From: Polynucleobacter sp. AP-Capit-er-40B-B4
Lineage (GTDB): Bacteria > Pseudomonadota > Gammaproteobacteria > Burkholderiales > Burkholderiaceae
Direction: 5' to 3'
DNA: 64,000 nt
Assembly: GCF_018882245.1 (NCBI RefSeq)
Contig: NZ_JACVOV010000001.1
Coordinates: forward strand, 806,001-870,000
How positions within the stretch are numbered: the first letter of the stretch is position 1; the number at the start of each line of letters is the position of its first letter. Positions 16,559 to 26,957 of this stretch are shown here, piece by piece. Made by a program: the position numbers and the translations under genes. The notes beneath the pieces are model-generated. The model saw only the letters and a list, made by a program, of their open reading frames with translations. It had not been told where the DNA came from and ran no database searches.

Positions 16559-18022
16559 ATGGCAAGCCGTGAATTCTTAAAAATCCTTAGTTCAGCCCGT
16601 TTAGGTGATGTTTCTGCGCAACAAAATCTGGCTCAAGCCTACTTAACCGGCGCATTTAAAACCCCTATTCAGCCTGCTAACGCCCTGATTTGGCTAGAAA
16701 AATCCTATTTTTCCATTACAAATCAGACACTTGAAGATCAAATCTCAAGTAGCGCTGAAATTTTCAAGGTCCTGACACAAGTTGCCAGCATTCCGCTGGT
16801 TGAAACCTTTAATTCACCTGCTTTTGGTTTTGGATGGGATTCATTTTGGAAGCTTGCTGAAGGCACTGGAGATTTAGAGCAATCTTCTGCGGCCAAATGG
16901 CAACTAGTCAATTTATTAGTTAATCCAGAACATCAAGAAATCCAATCTCAGTTATTCGATTGGTTAAAAAAGAGTAGTGGAATTACTTCTGTCGAGAAAA
17001 TTTCTGGATCAGATCTTGGTGGTCTTCAAAAAATTGCTAAGCAGTATTTAACTGAATTAGCAGAGAGTGACTCTACTTTTGCAGCGAATGCAAAAGAATT
17101 GCTCATCAAACTTCAACCAAAGAATGAAGCGCTTTCTTCTTTATGGAAAGTTTGGATCGATGAGCAAAATGAAGATGCCTTAACTCGAGCTGCAGAGCTT
17201 GGCTTAACAATTGCAAAACTAACATTGGGTTTACGACTTGCGCAGCTGGATGAGCGAGTTGAGATTGCTGAAACTAAATCCAATGCCTCTCTTAAAAAAG
17301 CAGCGCATTGGTTAGAGCTTGCTGCGAAAGATGGTGACCGAGATGCATGGTACGCACTTGGTGAAATTTATCGCCGCCCACAATTTTCTGGATATAACGC
17401 TGCAGAAAGTGATCGCTGCTTTGATCGTGCAGCAGACCTTGGTCATCCGCAAGCACAACTTCGTAAAGGCGCCAATCTATGGCGTAAGCGTGAAAAGTCT
17501 GAGGAAAAAGTTCGCGGGTTACAAGCTTCTTACTGGGTATGGCAAGCCCAACAGCAAGGCGTAGCAGAAGCAAAGGATTTACTCAGCAAGATTTTGGAGA
17601 GCTGCGCAAATCCTAAACAGAATGAATGGTTTGAGTTGGCGCAATATGCTGAGCAAGCACTCAATCATCATGCTGAGCACAAGCTCGATGAAGACTGGCT
17701 ACTGCTCTGTCATCGCATCATCATTGCGAATCAATTTAATTTCAGCAAAGCAGAATTATTGTTGTGCGAAGTTGGCCAATTGCAACATGAGCATTGCGTA
17801 GTGGTGGATATTCGTTGGGAGCTGCCGAAGATATTGCCGAGATTGATTCAGATTGAAACGATTCAGCAGCGCCGCGCCCTTTTGGCAGCTGGCAAAGCTT
17901 TTGCTGGCTCAGAAATAGATCTCGAAGGCAACCTTCGTCAAAGACGTTATCGTTTTGATCGCGTTACTGACTGGTTAAAGACGACTTTCGAAAACCAAGC
18001 CGTCGATACCGAGACTAATTAA
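16559..18022 (+). CDS. SEL1/TPR-like repeat protein
   Basis: About 487 residues from ATG 16559, consisting mainly of helical repeat units. SEL1-like repeats are clear at about 240-330 (KAAHWLELAAKDGDRDAWYALGEIYRR, then CFDRAADLGHPQAQLRKGANLWRKR). There is no signal peptide, so it is probably cytoplasmic and mediates protein contacts. The function is unknown. An alternative TTG start at 16463 has AGGAG ten bases upstream and adds 32 residues with a CQNC pair; it cannot be excluded. The gene is divergent from porin copy 2 and its stop codon overlaps that of tatC. Confidence 0.75.
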   Translation: MASREFLKILSSARLGDVSAQQNLAQAYLTGAFKTPIQPANALIWLEKSYFSITNQTLEDQISSSAEIFKVLTQVASIPLVETFNSPAFGFGWDSFWKLAEGTGDLEQSSAAKWQLVNLLVNPEHQEIQSQLFDWLKKSSGITSVEKISGSDLGGLQKIAKQYLTELAESDSTFAANAKELLIKLQPKNEALSSLWKVWIDEQNEDALTRAAELGLTIAKLTLGLRLAQLDERVEIAETKSNASLKKAAHWLELAAKDGDRDAWYALGEIYRRPQFSGYNAAESDRCFDRAADLGHPQAQLRKGANLWRKREKSEEKVRGLQASYWVWQAQQQGVAEAKDLLSKILESCANPKQNEWFELAQYAEQALNHHAEHKLDEDWLLLCHRIIIANQFNFSKAELLLCEVGQLQHEHCVVVDIRWELPKILPRLIQIETIQQRRALLAAGKAFAGSEIDLEGNLRQRRYRFDRVTDWLKTTFENQAVDTETN

Positions 18023-18801
18023 GCTGCAGAACCCTCTGCCTCGGCTTCATCATCTGACGGCTTGGGCACATAAAAGCGCGCAATCAAAAGCCCTAATTCA
18101 TAGAGTAGGGTCATTGGGACTGCTAGTAGCAATTGAGAGAGAACGTCTGGTGGCGTCACAACGGCTGAGATCACAAAAGCGCCCACAATCACATAGGGAC
18201 GAATTTCTCTCAACTTAGCCAGGGGAACCATACCCATGCGCACCAATACCACGACCACTACAGGCACTTCAAAGGTGATACCAAATGCCAAGAAGGTTGT
18301 CATGGCAAAACTTAAATAGTTATCGATGTCTGTAGACATCTCCGCACCCAAGGGAGCGTTATAGCTAGCCATGAACTTAAATACCGTTGGGAACACTAGG
18401 AAATAAGCGAAGGCCATGCCAATTATGAACAAGGTATAGCTACTCACTACCAAAGGCAGGATGAGTTTTCTTTCATGCAGATAAAGACCCGGCGCAATGA
18501 ATGCCCACAACTGATACATCACCACTGGTAATGCAATGAGAAACGCCACAAGCATGGTGACTTTCATTGGCACAAAAAATGAACCCGTGACGTCAGTCAC
18601 AATCATCTTGCCGCCAGCAGGCAAAGCCTCTAGTAAAGGCTGTGCAAACAAATGAAAAATATCGGGCGCCCAATAGACCAAAGAAACAAAGACAACAAGG
18701 ATGGCTAGTGCCGATTTAATTACGCGATCACGTAATTCAAATAAGTGGGATAGAAATGTTTCTTGTAATCCCGAGTCTTCAGTTGAATTATTTTCAGTCA
18801 T
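18019..18801 (-). CDS. tatC: Sec-independent protein translocase TatC
   Basis: TatC is the receptor of the twin-arginine pathway, binding folded substrates together with TatB. The 260 residues show six membrane helices. The N-terminal HLFELRDRVIKSA cytoplasmic segment contains the conserved glutamate that contacts the RR motif, and FVISAVVTPPD marks the start of TM5-6. It ends in an acidic tail. It is the last gene of tatABC and overlaps the end of the convergent SEL1-type gene by four bases. Confidence 0.97.
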   Translation of the reverse strand: MTENNSTEDSGLQETFLSHLFELRDRVIKSALAILVVFVSLVYWAPDIFHLFAQPLLEALPAGGKMIVTDVTGSFFVPMKVTMLVAFLIALPVVMYQLWAFIAPGLYLHERKLILPLVVSSYTLFIIGMAFAYFLVFPTVFKFMASYNAPLGAEMSTDIDNYLSFAMTTFLAFGITFEVPVVVVVLVRMGMVPLAKLREIRPYVIVGAFVISAVVTPPDVLSQLLLAVPMTLLYELGLLIARFYVPKPSDDEAEAEGSAA

Positions 18802-18834
18802 GCGTAAGTATTTTTATTATTTTGCTTATTACTA

Positions 18835-19311
18835 TTATTTGCCAGCGCTGTGATGAAAGCGCTTCATTCTGGCTGCGCCAGATTGCACACGAGTACGAAT
18901 ACCTGCAGAACGCTTAAACCAGACCGGCCTTGCTGCTCGGCGTACGCCCCAGCTATTGCGGCCTTGGCGCTTGCTTTTGCGAAGGACTTCTTTTTCATCT
19001 AGCGGTGGCTTATCGAAGCTAGTCTCAAAGATATCTGCTTGATCACTTAAGTTGGCGCCCGCCTCTTGAACGGTAGAGCCAATGCTGTTTTCTACTTCTT
19101 TCAGAGTGGCAGTAGTTTCTTCTCGAAACTTTTTAAATTCTTCCACTTCCATCTGGCGGTTGACTTCAGATTTGACGTCAGCCATGTAGCGTTGTGCACG
19201 CCCAAATAAATTACCTGCCATGCGAGCAACTTTTGGCAAACGCTCGGGCCCAACTACGACCAAAGCAACCACAGCAATTAGCGCAAGCTTTGAAACACCG
19301 AGATCAATCAT
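18835..19311 (-). CDS. tatB: Sec-independent protein translocase TatB
   Basis: TatB works with TatC in recognising Tat substrates. The start MIDLGVSKLALIAVVALVVVGPERLP gives the short membrane helix and the GPERLP hinge typical of TatB, followed by an amphipathic helix and a long charged, presumably flexible C-terminal tail. The 158-residue length is normal. It lies between tatA and tatC. Confidence 0.96.
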   Translation of the reverse strand: MIDLGVSKLALIAVVALVVVGPERLPKVARMAGNLFGRAQRYMADVKSEVNRQMEVEEFKKFREETTATLKEVENSIGSTVQEAGANLSDQADIFETSFDKPPLDEKEVLRKSKRQGRNSWGVRRAARPVWFKRSAGIRTRVQSGAARMKRFHHSAGK

Positions 19312-19361
19312 TTAACCAGTCGTTTAAAAGCCGCATGAGTTTCTATCGCGCTTCAGATATT

Positions 19362-19583
19362 TTATTTGTTTACGTCTTTTGCCTGGACATCAACAGTCTT
19401 CTCTGTTGCTGCAGAACTTTGTTGAATTTGCTCTTTAGGTTCATCGCCTGGCTTCATGCCATCCTTAAAACCCTTAACAGCACCACCCAAGTCTTGACCA
19501 ATGTTGCGTAATTTTTTGGTACCAAATACCAACATCACAATCACCAACACAATTAACCAATGCCAAATGCTAAATGAACCCAT
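19362..19583 (-). CDS. tatA: Sec-independent protein translocase TatA
   Basis: TatA oligomerises to form the Tat translocation passage. It has one short membrane helix ([17 protein letters not shown]), the FGTKKL hinge, an amphipathic helix with [15 protein letters not shown], and a polar tail. The 73-residue length is normal. It is the first tat gene, 16 bases after the HIT gene. Confidence 0.97.
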   Translation of the reverse strand: MGSFSIWHWLIVLVIVMLVFGTKKLRNIGQDLGGAVKGFKDGMKPGDEPKEQIQQSSAATEKTVDVQAKDVNK

Positions 19584-19599
19584 CTTTAATCTCCTTGGA

Positions 19600-19956
19600 T
19601 TATTTTTTCCAGGGGCGGGGACCGCCCATCACATGTAAGTGCAAGTGATAAACCTCCTGCCCACCATCCGCACCATTGTTTACCATCAATCTAAAGCCGC
19701 CATCCTTACCAGGACGACAACCTTGCTCTTTGGCAAGACGGGGTGCTAATTCCATCATTCTACCCAGCAAAGGGGTATCTACGCTTTCTGCGGACTCCAA
19801 CATGGGTATATGTTTTTTAGGAATCATCAAAAAATGGATAGGCGCCGCTGGATTAATGTCTTTAAAAGCATAGATTTCCTCGTCCTCATAAACCTTCTGG
19901 GAGGGGATTAAACCTTGGGAAATCTTGCAAAACAGGCAATTTGGATCGTGTGACAT
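19600..19956 (-). CDS. HIT-family (HINT-type) nucleotide-binding protein
   Basis: A small purine-nucleotide phosphoramidase-like hydrolase. The histidine triad is seen as HLHLHVMGG near the C-terminus, and CLFCKI at the N-terminus matches the zinc-binding variant of the family. Length 118 is typical. It lies between hisE and tatA on the same strand, a conserved arrangement in Burkholderiales, so it is likely transcribed with them. The physiological substrate is uncertain. Confidence 0.93.
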   Translation of the reverse strand: MSHDPNCLFCKISQGLIPSQKVYEDEEIYAFKDINPAAPIHFLMIPKKHIPMLESAESVDTPLLGRMMELAPRLAKEQGCRPGKDGGFRLMVNNGADGGQEVYHLHLHVMGGPRPWKK

Positions 19957-19991
19957 GCTTATTCCGTGGTTATTACGCAGTTATTCCGAAT

Positions 19992-20393
19992 TTATTCTTT
20001 ATCGGCTGCTTTTCTGGCGGCCTTTTCTTCGATGCCCGAAGTTCCCAGGCGACGATCGAGCTCGGCAACTACATCTTCCGGGCGCAGGTTAAATTGCGAC
20101 AGGGCAATTAAGCAGTGAAACCATAAATCAGCCATTTCACCAACTAGTAACTTTTGCTGGTCAGGAGATAAATTGGAGTTGCGTGCATCCTTGGCGGCCA
20201 TGACGGCTTCAGTCGCCTCTTCGCCAATCTTCTTCAAAATCCCATCGTCACCCTTTGAAAAGAGCAAAGCGGTATAGGAAGTTTTAGGATCTGCCTGACC
20301 CGCCTTAAACGCATCACGACGTTGATCGACCACGTCAGCCAAATGGGCTAAGGCCGAGTCCAGATTAGAAGATTTGTTTGCAGAACTAGTCAT
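19992..20393 (-). CDS. hisE: Phosphoribosyl-ATP pyrophosphatase HisE
   Basis: HisE catalyses step 2 of histidine synthesis, removing pyrophosphate from phosphoribosyl-ATP. The all-alpha MazG-like fold is indicated by [15 protein letters not shown] and [14 protein letters not shown] [12 protein letters not shown] with the metal-binding acidic residues. It is a separate 133-residue protein, not fused to HisI. A polar, serine-rich start may be disordered. Confidence 0.96.
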   Translation of the reverse strand: MTSSANKSSNLDSALAHLADVVDQRRDAFKAGQADPKTSYTALLFSKGDDGILKKIGEEATEAVMAAKDARNSNLSPDQQKLLVGEMADLWFHCLIALSQFNLRPEDVVAELDRRLGTSGIEEKAARKAADKE

Positions 20394-20431
20394 AGGATCA
20401 TTTTATGTCTTTTGTAGGCAGGTCTTCGCTA

Positions 20432-20854
20432 TTACTTTTTATTCTTAGACTCATCGACCCAAGCAGCCTTTGCAGAATCCCACTGCAAAAAGAAGCAGCT
20501 GTGTTCGCCTGTATGGCAGGCAATGCCATCCTTTTGCTCAACTAATAGCAAAATCGTGTCGCCGTCACAATCTAATCGAATTTCTTTTACGTTTTGAGTG
20601 TGGCCAGACTCCTCGCCTTTGTGCCACAACTTCTGCCTGGAACGAGTCCAGTAGACTGCTTCGCCCAAACGCAAGGTTTCCATAAGAGCATCGCGGTTCA
20701 TCCAAGCCATCATCAAAATGTCTTTGCTACCAACTTCTTGGGTAATTACCGGAACTAAGCCTTGCTCATTCCACGTCACCGCATCAAGCCATGCGCCTGC
20801 TTGCAGATTTTGAATTGGGGCAAAGGTACTTTGTGTGCTTTGAGGTTTGCTCAT
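20432..20854 (-). CDS. hisI: Phosphoribosyl-AMP cyclohydrolase HisI
   Basis: HisI opens the adenine ring of phosphoribosyl-AMP (step 3 of the pathway). Conserved segments are [41 protein letters not shown] with the Mg-binding aspartates, and the zinc ligand [11 protein letters not shown] 140-residue monofunctional enzyme. It sits between hisF and hisE. Confidence 0.96.
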   Translation of the reverse strand: MSKPQSTQSTFAPIQNLQAGAWLDAVTWNEQGLVPVITQEVGSKDILMMAWMNRDALMETLRLGEAVYWTRSRQKLWHKGEESGHTQNVKEIRLDCDGDTILLLVEQKDGIACHTGEHSCFFLQWDSAKAAWVDESKNKK

Positions 20855-20906
20855 ACCTAAACTTTACAGGCAATAGGTCAAACTTATTAAAAAGTGAAAA
20901 TTCGAC

Positions 20907-21665
20907 TTAAACCCGAACCGGGATTCCCTGGGCAGCCATATATTCTTTTGCCTGGCCAACGGTGTACTCACCGTAGTGAAAAATGCTGGCAGCCAAGACT
21001 GCATCTGCATGGCCTTTGGTAATGCCATCGACTAGATGCTGTAAGTTACCAACACCACCAGAAGCAATCACCGGCACTGAAACTGCATCGCTTACAGCGG
21101 CAGTAAGAGCCAAATCAAAACCGTCTTTGCTGCCGTCGCGATTCATACTAGTTAATAAGATCTCACCTGCACCACGCTTAGCAACCTCTTTAGCCCATTC
21201 CACAACATCCATTCCAGTAGCTGTTCTACCACCATGGGTGAACACCTCCCAATTACCGGCTTCTGTTTGCTTGGCATCAATCGCCACCACAATACATTGA
21301 GAGCCGTAATACGCAGCCGCATCAGAGACTAAATCTGGATTGGCAACTGCTGAGGAATTCATACTCACTTTATCTGCGCCAGCATTGAGTAAGCGTCGCA
21401 CATCGGCGACTGCGCGTACACCGCCGCCAACCGTCAAAGGAATAAATACCTGTGATGCCACATCTTCAATAATGTGCAGTATCAGATCGCGCCCATCAGA
21501 TGTAGCAGTGATATCTAGGAAGGTTAACTCGTCCGCACCCTGCGTGTCATAACGCTTAGCAATTTCAACAGGATCGCCTGCATCGCGCAGACCGACAAAG
21601 TTCACTCCTTTAACTACACGCCCTGCAGTGACATCGAGACAAGGAATAATGCGCTTGGTTAACAC
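20907..21665 (-). CDS. hisF: Imidazole glycerol phosphate synthase subunit HisF
   Basis: HisF is the cyclase half of IGP synthase, using ammonia from HisH to make imidazole glycerol phosphate and AICAR. The beta-alpha barrel starts [19 protein letters not shown], with catalytic Asp near residue 11 and a second in VAIDAKQ (about 130). Phosphate-binding GGGVRAV and ASGGVGN loops are present. The 252-residue length is normal. It abuts hisA by one base. Confidence 0.97.
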   Translation of the reverse strand: MLTKRIIPCLDVTAGRVVKGVNFVGLRDAGDPVEIAKRYDTQGADELTFLDITATSDGRDLILHIIEDVASQVFIPLTVGGGVRAVADVRRLLNAGADKVSMNSSAVANPDLVSDAAAYYGSQCIVVAIDAKQTEAGNWEVFTHGGRTATGMDVVEWAKEVAKRGAGEILLTSMNRDGSKDGFDLALTAAVSDAVSVPVIASGGVGNLQHLVDGITKGHADAVLAASIFHYGEYTVGQAKEYMAAQGIPVRV

Positions 21666-22426
21666 TAGATAATTTTCTTTTTATATTTGAGTGTTAACTC
21701 ATCAGCATATTTTTGTGCGGCAGCGAGATCTAGATCGCCAGCATAAATAGAGCGGCCAGCAATCACACCCATCACACCTTCTTCCTCTGCCTTGCAGAGT
21801 GCATCGATATCTTGATTGTTGGATAAGCCGCCACTAGCGATAACCGGAATGCGAATAGCTTGGGCCAACTTCACAGTGGCATCAATGTTCACGCCTTTGA
21901 GCATGCCATCGCGCCCAATATCAGTGTAGATAATGGCCTCAACACCCCAGTCTTCAAATTTCTTGGCAAGATCAATCACTTCATGGCCAGTAATCTTGCT
22001 CCAGCCATCAGTTGCCACTTTGCCATCACGCGCATCTAAACCAACCATGACATGCCCAGGGAATGCTGTGCAAGCATCTTGTACGAAGCCTGGATTTTTC
22101 ACTGCTGCAGTGCCAATAATGACAGTGCTGATGCCATCATCTAGCAAGCGTTCAATGGTTTCTAGGTCTCGAATACCGCCACCAAGTTGCACGGGGATGT
22201 CATTACCTACAGCCTTGAGAATAGATTTAATGGCAGACTCGTTTTTTAACTTGCCCGCAAATGCGCCATTGAGATCAACCAAGTGCAAGCGACGCGCGCC
22301 TTTGCTAATCCAATGTGCAGCCATCGCACCTGGATCTTCAGAAAAAACCGTGGCTTTATCCATATCACCTTGTTCGAGTCGAACACAGTGGCCGTCTTTT
22401 AGATCAATTGCGGGAATCAGCAGCAT
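21665..22426 (-). CDS. hisA: Phosphoribosylformimino-5-aminoimidazole carboxamide ribotide isomerase HisA
   Basis: HisA performs the Amadori isomerisation before IGP synthase. Same barrel fold as His[17 protein letters not shown] with catalytic Asp8, GGGIRD, and GLDARDGKV plus YTDIGRDGM with the second catalytic Asp, then ASGGLSN. It is 253 residues and overlaps the hisF start by one base. Confidence 0.97.
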   Translation of the reverse strand: MLLIPAIDLKDGHCVRLEQGDMDKATVFSEDPGAMAAHWISKGARRLHLVDLNGAFAGKLKNESAIKSILKAVGNDIPVQLGGGIRDLETIERLLDDGISTVIIGTAAVKNPGFVQDACTAFPGHVMVGLDARDGKVATDGWSKITGHEVIDLAKKFEDWGVEAIIYTDIGRDGMLKGVNIDATVKLAQAIRIPVIASGGLSNNQDIDALCKAEEEGVMGVIAGRSIYAGDLDLAAAQKYADELTLKYKKKII

Positions 22427-22444
22427 AGCAAAGAGTAATAAATA

Positions 22445-23101
22445 TTAAGGTTGCCAAGAAACAAAATTTTGATAAAGCTTTAATCCGTATTCTGCACTTT
22501 TTTCTGGATGAAATTGGGTTGCAAAAATATTATCTCGCGCAACCGCAGAAGTAAACCAATCGCCATATTCAGTAGAGCCAGCGATGTCTTCCTTGCGCTG
22601 CGGCACAACATAGTAGCTATGCACAAAATAAAAACTGGTCAAATCTGGGATTCCTGACCAAAGGGGATGTTTTTGATCCTGGCGGACCTGGTTCCAGCCC
22701 ATATGCGGTACTTTAAAAGCAGATCCATCCGGCTGCATCTTGCCTGCCAAATCAAAACGGCGCACTTCCCCAGGAATCAAGCCTAGGCATGGTGTCCATT
22801 GCTCAGTGGCACGAACCTCTGCGCTTCTATCAAATAGCATTTGCTCGCCAACGCAAACACCTAAGAGTGGCTTGCTTTTGACCGCCTCTAGCAAGGCTTC
22901 CAATAAACCTGACTCTTCCAAGTGCTTCATGCAATCAGGCATAGCGCCTTGACCAGGCAGCACCACACGATCGGCCGAGCGAATCTCTTCAGGCTGATGA
23001 GCAATCAGTACATTGTCATTGGGTGCGACATGATGAAATGCCTGATATACAGAACGGAGATTGCCCATTCCATAATCAACGATCGCAATGGTTTGCGCCA
23101 A
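22445..23101 (-). CDS. hisH: Imidazole glycerol phosphate synthase subunit HisH
   Basis: HisH is the glutaminase subunit that feeds ammonia to HisF. It is a class I glutamine amidotransferase with the nucleophile Cys in LGVCVGEQM (about residue 82) and the His-Glu pair in FHPEKS near the end. It starts [14 protein letters not shown] as usual. Length 218. It is co-directional with hisB and hisA. Confidence 0.97.
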   Translation of the reverse strand: MAQTIAIVDYGMGNLRSVYQAFHHVAPNDNVLIAHQPEEIRSADRVVLPGQGAMPDCMKHLEESGLLEALLEAVKSKPLLGVCVGEQMLFDRSAEVRATEQWTPCLGLIPGEVRRFDLAGKMQPDGSAFKVPHMGWNQVRQDQKHPLWSGIPDLTSFYFVHSYYVVPQRKEDIAGSTEYGDWFTSAVARDNIFATQFHPEKSAEYGLKLYQNFVSWQP

Positions 23102-23150
23102 AATTTAGCCTATCTTTGCTGTTATCTAACGGGCAACTAGAAGATCTAGA

Positions 23151-23738
23151 TTAGAGGCTGCCTTTGGTTGAAGGAATAGAACCTGAAGCGCGTGGATCCA
23201 CCGCCAGGGCCATACGCAACGCACGACCAAAAGCCTTGAACACAGTTTCAATCTGATGGTGTGCATTAATGCCACGCAAGTTATCGATATGCAAAGTCAC
23301 TCCTGCGTGATTCACAAAACCACGGAAGAACTCAATACTGAGATCTACATCAAAGTCACCCACACGAGCACGAGTAAATGGAACGTTGAATTCCAAACCA
23401 GGGCGTCCAGAGAAATCGATCACAACGCGGGAGAGAGTCTCATCGAGAGGAACATAAGAATGGCCATAGCGAGTAATGCCTGCCTTATCCCCTACCGCCT
23501 TAGCAAAAGCTTGGCCCAAGGTAATTCCCACATCTTCAACAGTGTGGTGATCATCAATATGGGTATCGCCATTGGCAACCACTTTGAGGTCAATCATGCC
23601 GTGACGGGCAATTTGATCCAACATATGGTCGAGGAAAGGAACTCCGGAGGCTAGCTCAGCCTTACCGGTACCATCTAAATTGATGGAAATCTGAATTTTG
23701 GTTTCCGAAGTGTTTCGGGTAACGTCGGCTTGCCGCAT
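23151..23738 (-). CDS. hisB: Imidazoleglycerol-phosphate dehydratase HisB
   Basis: HisB dehydrates IGP to imidazole acetol phosphate. It is the monofunctional 195-residue enzyme without the histidinol phosphatase domain of enteric HisB. Metal-binding histidine motifs are [18 protein letters not shown] and [10 protein letters not shown]. The histidinol phosphatase must be encoded elsewhere. It reads away from hisC, so the shared upstream gap should hold its promoter. Confidence 0.97.
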   Translation of the reverse strand: MRQADVTRNTSETKIQISINLDGTGKAELASGVPFLDHMLDQIARHGMIDLKVVANGDTHIDDHHTVEDVGITLGQAFAKAVGDKAGITRYGHSYVPLDETLSRVVIDFSGRPGLEFNVPFTRARVGDFDVDLSIEFFRGFVNHAGVTLHIDNLRGINAHHQIETVFKAFGRALRMALAVDPRASGSIPSTKGSL

Positions 23739-23854
23739 GCTTCATTGCGCCGCGAGGCGAAGTGTTGATTGAAGCCTCATAATATCATTCCTAGAGAAGA
23801 TATAAATATCGATATTGCAGCACTTTCATCCTGATTTTTGACCTGAGAACCCTC
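23739..23854. promoter_or_regulatory. Divergent hisB/hisC promoter region
   Basis: The 116-base gap lies between the hisB start (minus) and hisC start (plus) and must hold promoters for both. It is AT-rich in the middle and contains a perfect 12-base palindrome AATATCGATATT (23805-23816) and a TATTAT-like element on the minus strand. Exact promoter positions cannot be fixed by eye. Confidence 0.45.
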
Positions 23855-24922
23855 ATGAGCCGTTTTTGGAGCCCTGTTGTTAAAACCCTAACCCCTTACG
23901 TTCCAGGGGAACAACCGCAAATGCAGCGGCTGGTCAAACTCAACACCAACGAAAGTCCTTATGAACCATCTCCAAAAGCTCTGGCTGCCATAGAGAGTCA
24001 AAATACTGCGGATTTACGCCTTTATCCCGACCCAGAAGGTGCAGCCCTAAAACAGGCGATCGCCAAATTGCACGGCTTGGACCCAAAACAAGTTTTTCTG
24101 GGCAATGGCTCAGATGAGGTTTTAGCGCACGTCTTTGCCGGACTACTCAAGCAAAGTAAGCCGGTACATTTTCCAGATATTACCTATAGCTTCTATCCGG
24201 TCTACTGCAAGCTTTTTGGAATTGAGTACCAAACGATCCCCTTAGGGGAAAATTTTGAGGTCAATACTGCTGACTTCAAAATGCCCAACGGTGGGATTAT
24301 TTTCCCCAACCCCAATGCGCCAACCGGTAGATCTATTCCTCGCTCTGAAATCGAAGCTTTGTTATCTCGCAACAAAGACTCCGTAGTAGTCATTGATGAA
24401 GCCTACGTTGATTACGGCACTGAATCCTGTATTCCATTATTACGTGGCAATACCTGCCCAGAAAATCTTCTAGTTGTTCACACGCTTTCCAAATCACGTG
24501 CCTTAGCTGGTCTGCGTGTTGGTTTTGCCGTTGGTCACCCTGATTTGATCGAAGGCTTAGAGCGAGTAAAAAATAGTTTTAACTCTTACCCATTAGGGCG
24601 TCTTGCTCAAGCCGGGGCTATTGCAGCTATTGAGGATCAGGCGCATCTTGAAGAATCCTCAGCCAAGGTTATTCAGACTCGCACTCAGTTAGTTGAGCAG
24701 CTCAAAGCTTTAGGATTTGAAACGTTGCCTTCAACTGCTAATTTTATTTTTACTCGCCATCCGAAACACGCAGGGGGAAAACTCTATCAAGCCTTACGTG
24801 ATCGCGGCATCATCGTACGTCACTTTAAATCTGCGCGCATAGAAGAATTTTTGCGCATTACGATTGGCACAGATGAACAAAGCGGCGAACTCGTTGCCGC
24901 TTTAAAAGAAATACTAAGTTAA
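23855..24922 (+). CDS. hisC: Histidinol-phosphate aminotransferase HisC
   Basis: HisC is the PLP enzyme that moves an amino group from glutamate to imidazole acetol phosphate. The fold type I features include [34 protein letters not shown] and the PLP lysine in [16 protein letters not shown] (about residue 214), with conserved R in FLRITIG near the end. Length 355. It keeps its place between hisD and hisB but lies on the opposite strand from all other his genes in the window. Confidence 0.96.
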   Translation: MSRFWSPVVKTLTPYVPGEQPQMQRLVKLNTNESPYEPSPKALAAIESQNTADLRLYPDPEGAALKQAIAKLHGLDPKQVFLGNGSDEVLAHVFAGLLKQSKPVHFPDITYSFYPVYCKLFGIEYQTIPLGENFEVNTADFKMPNGGIIFPNPNAPTGRSIPRSEIEALLSRNKDSVVVIDEAYVDYGTESCIPLLRGNTCPENLLVVHTLSKSRALAGLRVGFAVGHPDLIEGLERVKNSFNSYPLGRLAQAGAIAAIEDQAHLEESSAKVIQTRTQLVEQLKALGFETLPSTANFIFTRHPKHAGGKLYQALRDRGIIVRHFKSARIEEFLRITIGTDEQSGELVAALKEILS

Positions 24923-24937
24923 GTTATTTAATTCAGC

Positions 24938-24971
24938 AGTAAGCGTAGATTAATTTCGCGCTTACTTTTTC
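24938..24971 (+). terminator. Terminator of hisC overlapping the hisD 3' end
   Basis: AGTAAGCG (24938-24945) pairs with CGCTTACT (24959-24966), followed by TTTTT on the plus strand. The right arm covers the hisD stop codon (24962-24964), so the signal for hisC is partly inside the convergent gene. The 13-base loop makes it of moderate strength. Confidence 0.65.
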
Positions 24972-26284
24972 AGACGCATCTCAGCTGCACGGGCATGGGC
25001 CTGTAAACCTTCTCCGTGAGCCAATGTGCTTGCCACAGCACCTAAGGTTTGAGCACCAGCTTCACTCACTTCAATCATGCTGGAACGCTTGATGAAGTCA
25101 TAAACACCCAATGGAGAAGAGAAGCGCGCGGTACGTGCTGTTGGTAATACGTGATTGGGTCCAGCGCAATAATCACCTAGCGATTCACTAGTGTAGTTAC
25201 CCATGAAGATAGCACCTGCATGACGAATTTGATCTGCCCACTTGCGTGGATCAGCAGCACAAATTTCCAAATGCTCTGCAGCGATTGCATTAGCAATTTC
25301 ACAAGCCTCTGCCATATCTTTAACCTGAATTAACAAGGCACGATTTGTGAGCGAAGCTTCAATCACTTTTGCCCTTGGCATTTCTGGCAAAAGCTTATTA
25401 ATACTTGCTTGCACCTTCTCAATATATGCAGCGTCTGGACACAGCAAGATCGATTGCGCTTGCTCATCATGCTCAGCCTGTGAGAATAAATCCATAGCAA
25501 CCCAATCAGGGTTAGTAGATCCGTCACACAGAACCAAAATCTCCGAAGGGCCGGCGATCATATCAATACCGACAGTACCGAATACTCTGCGCTTAGCTGC
25601 AGCTACATAAGCATTGCCAGGGCCAACAATTTTGTCGACTGAAGGAATGATTTTGGTTCCGTAAGCCAAAGCCCCTACAGCCTGAGCACCGCCAATCGTA
25701 AAGACACGATCAACGCCAGCCAGAAAGGCTGCCGCCAGAACCAAAGGGTTACGAGCACCATCGGGGGTAGGCACCACCATAATGACTTCAGCAACGCCCG
25801 CTACTTTTGCGGGGATGGCATTCATCAACACCGAGGATGGATAAGCAGCTTTACCGCCTGGCACATAAATTCCCACTCGATCTAGAGGAGTCACTTTTTG
25901 ACCTAAACGCGTGCCATCTTTTTCTTCGTATTCCCAAGAATGACAACCAGCTTCAATCTTTTGCCGCTCGTGATAGGCGCGCACTCTTTGCGCAGCAATG
26001 TCTAGGGCACTTTTTTGTTCAGCAGATAAAGAGAGGTAGGCCTGCTCTAAATCCTTGCGCGGAATTTCTAATTCGGAAACGCTTGCAACATTCAAACGAT
26101 CGAATTGTTTTGTAAAACCAAGAACCGCTTCATCACCCTTATCTTTGACTGCCGCCAAGATCTTGACGACTGCAGAATCTATAGCCTCGTCATCAGCGCT
26201 AGGCAAAGAAAGGCTCGACAGCAGAATTTCTCTGAAGCCTGCATCTTTACTATTAAGGCGCTTGACGTTGATATTTGAAGACAT
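24962..26284 (-). CDS. hisD: Histidinol dehydrogenase HisD
   Basis: HisD oxidises histidinol to histidine in two NAD-dependent steps using zinc. The 440-residue protein has the [22 protein letters not shown] segment, [24 protein letters not shown], the zinc and catalytic region [10 protein letters not shown], and GPNHVLPT with [13 protein letters not shown] at the end. It follows hisG with a 26-base gap. Confidence 0.97.
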   Translation of the reverse strand: MSSNINVKRLNSKDAGFREILLSSLSLPSADDEAIDSAVVKILAAVKDKGDEAVLGFTKQFDRLNVASVSELEIPRKDLEQAYLSLSAEQKSALDIAAQRVRAYHERQKIEAGCHSWEYEEKDGTRLGQKVTPLDRVGIYVPGGKAAYPSSVLMNAIPAKVAGVAEVIMVVPTPDGARNPLVLAAAFLAGVDRVFTIGGAQAVGALAYGTKIIPSVDKIVGPGNAYVAAAKRRVFGTVGIDMIAGPSEILVLCDGSTNPDWVAMDLFSQAEHDEQAQSILLCPDAAYIEKVQASINKLLPEMPRAKVIEASLTNRALLIQVKDMAEACEIANAIAAEHLEICAADPRKWADQIRHAGAIFMGNYTSESLGDYCAGPNHVLPTARTARFSSPLGVYDFIKRSSMIEVSEAGAQTLGAVASTLAHGEGLQAHARAAEMRLKK

Positions 26285-26310
26285 GGATGAGACTTCTGGT
26301 TGGCCGCTGA

Positions 26311-26937
26311 TTACTTCAACAGCCCAAAAATAGGCTGAAGCTGAGCACGCTTACGCTTATACGAAGCTTGATTTACTACCAAACGAGCACTGATATCAGC
26401 TATTGGCTCAACCTCAACTAAACCGTTTGCTTTTAGGGTGTTGCCAGTAGAAACCAAATCCACGATAGCGTCAGCCAACCCTACTAATGGAGCAAGCTCC
26501 ATTGAGCCGTACAAATGAATCGTATCGATGTGCACACCTTTATTGGCAAAGTGTTCTCGTGCGCAATTGACATATTTCGTTGCGACTTTTAAACGAGAGC
26601 CCTGCTTCACTGCGCCGGCGTAATCAAAACCTTCGCGTACAGCAACAGACATTCGGCACTTCGCAATTCCTAAGTCATAGGGCACATACAAACCATCGGT
26701 GCCTTTTTCCATCAATACGTCTAAGCCAGCAACACCAAAATCAGCACCGCCAAATTGCACATATGTGGGGACGTCGGAAGCACGGACGATGATTAAGCGG
26801 ACATCCGGATTCGTAGTCTCAATAATGAGTTTACGAGACTTCTCAGGATCTTCCAGCGGCACAATACCGACCTTGGATAAGATCTCTGCGGTTTCCTCGA
26901 AGATGCGCCCTTTGGAGAGGGCTAAAGTCAATTTCAT
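26311..26937 (-). CDS. hisG: ATP phosphoribosyltransferase, short form HisG
   Basis: HisG joins ATP to PRPP, the first step of histidine synthesis. The 208 residues cover only the catalytic domains ([10 protein letters not shown] at the start; [18 protein letters not shown] forms the PRPP-binding loop) and lack the C-terminal histidine-binding regulatory domain of the long form. Short HisG proteins work with HisZ, which is not in this window. It is the first his gene after murA. Confidence 0.96.
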   Translation of the reverse strand: MKLTLALSKGRIFEETAEILSKVGIVPLEDPEKSRKLIIETTNPDVRLIIVRASDVPTYVQFGGADFGVAGLDVLMEKGTDGLYVPYDLGIAKCRMSVAVREGFDYAGAVKQGSRLKVATKYVNCAREHFANKGVHIDTIHLYGSMELAPLVGLADAIVDLVSTGNTLKANGLVEVEPIADISARLVVNQASYKRKRAQLQPIFGLLK

Positions 26938-26957
26938 GGACTAATTATCCATCAGCC

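Noticed and set aside
23805..23816. AATATCGATATT palindrome as a specific operator
   Set aside because: A single 12-base AT-rich palindrome is not enough to name an operator; it is only noted within the promoter region.
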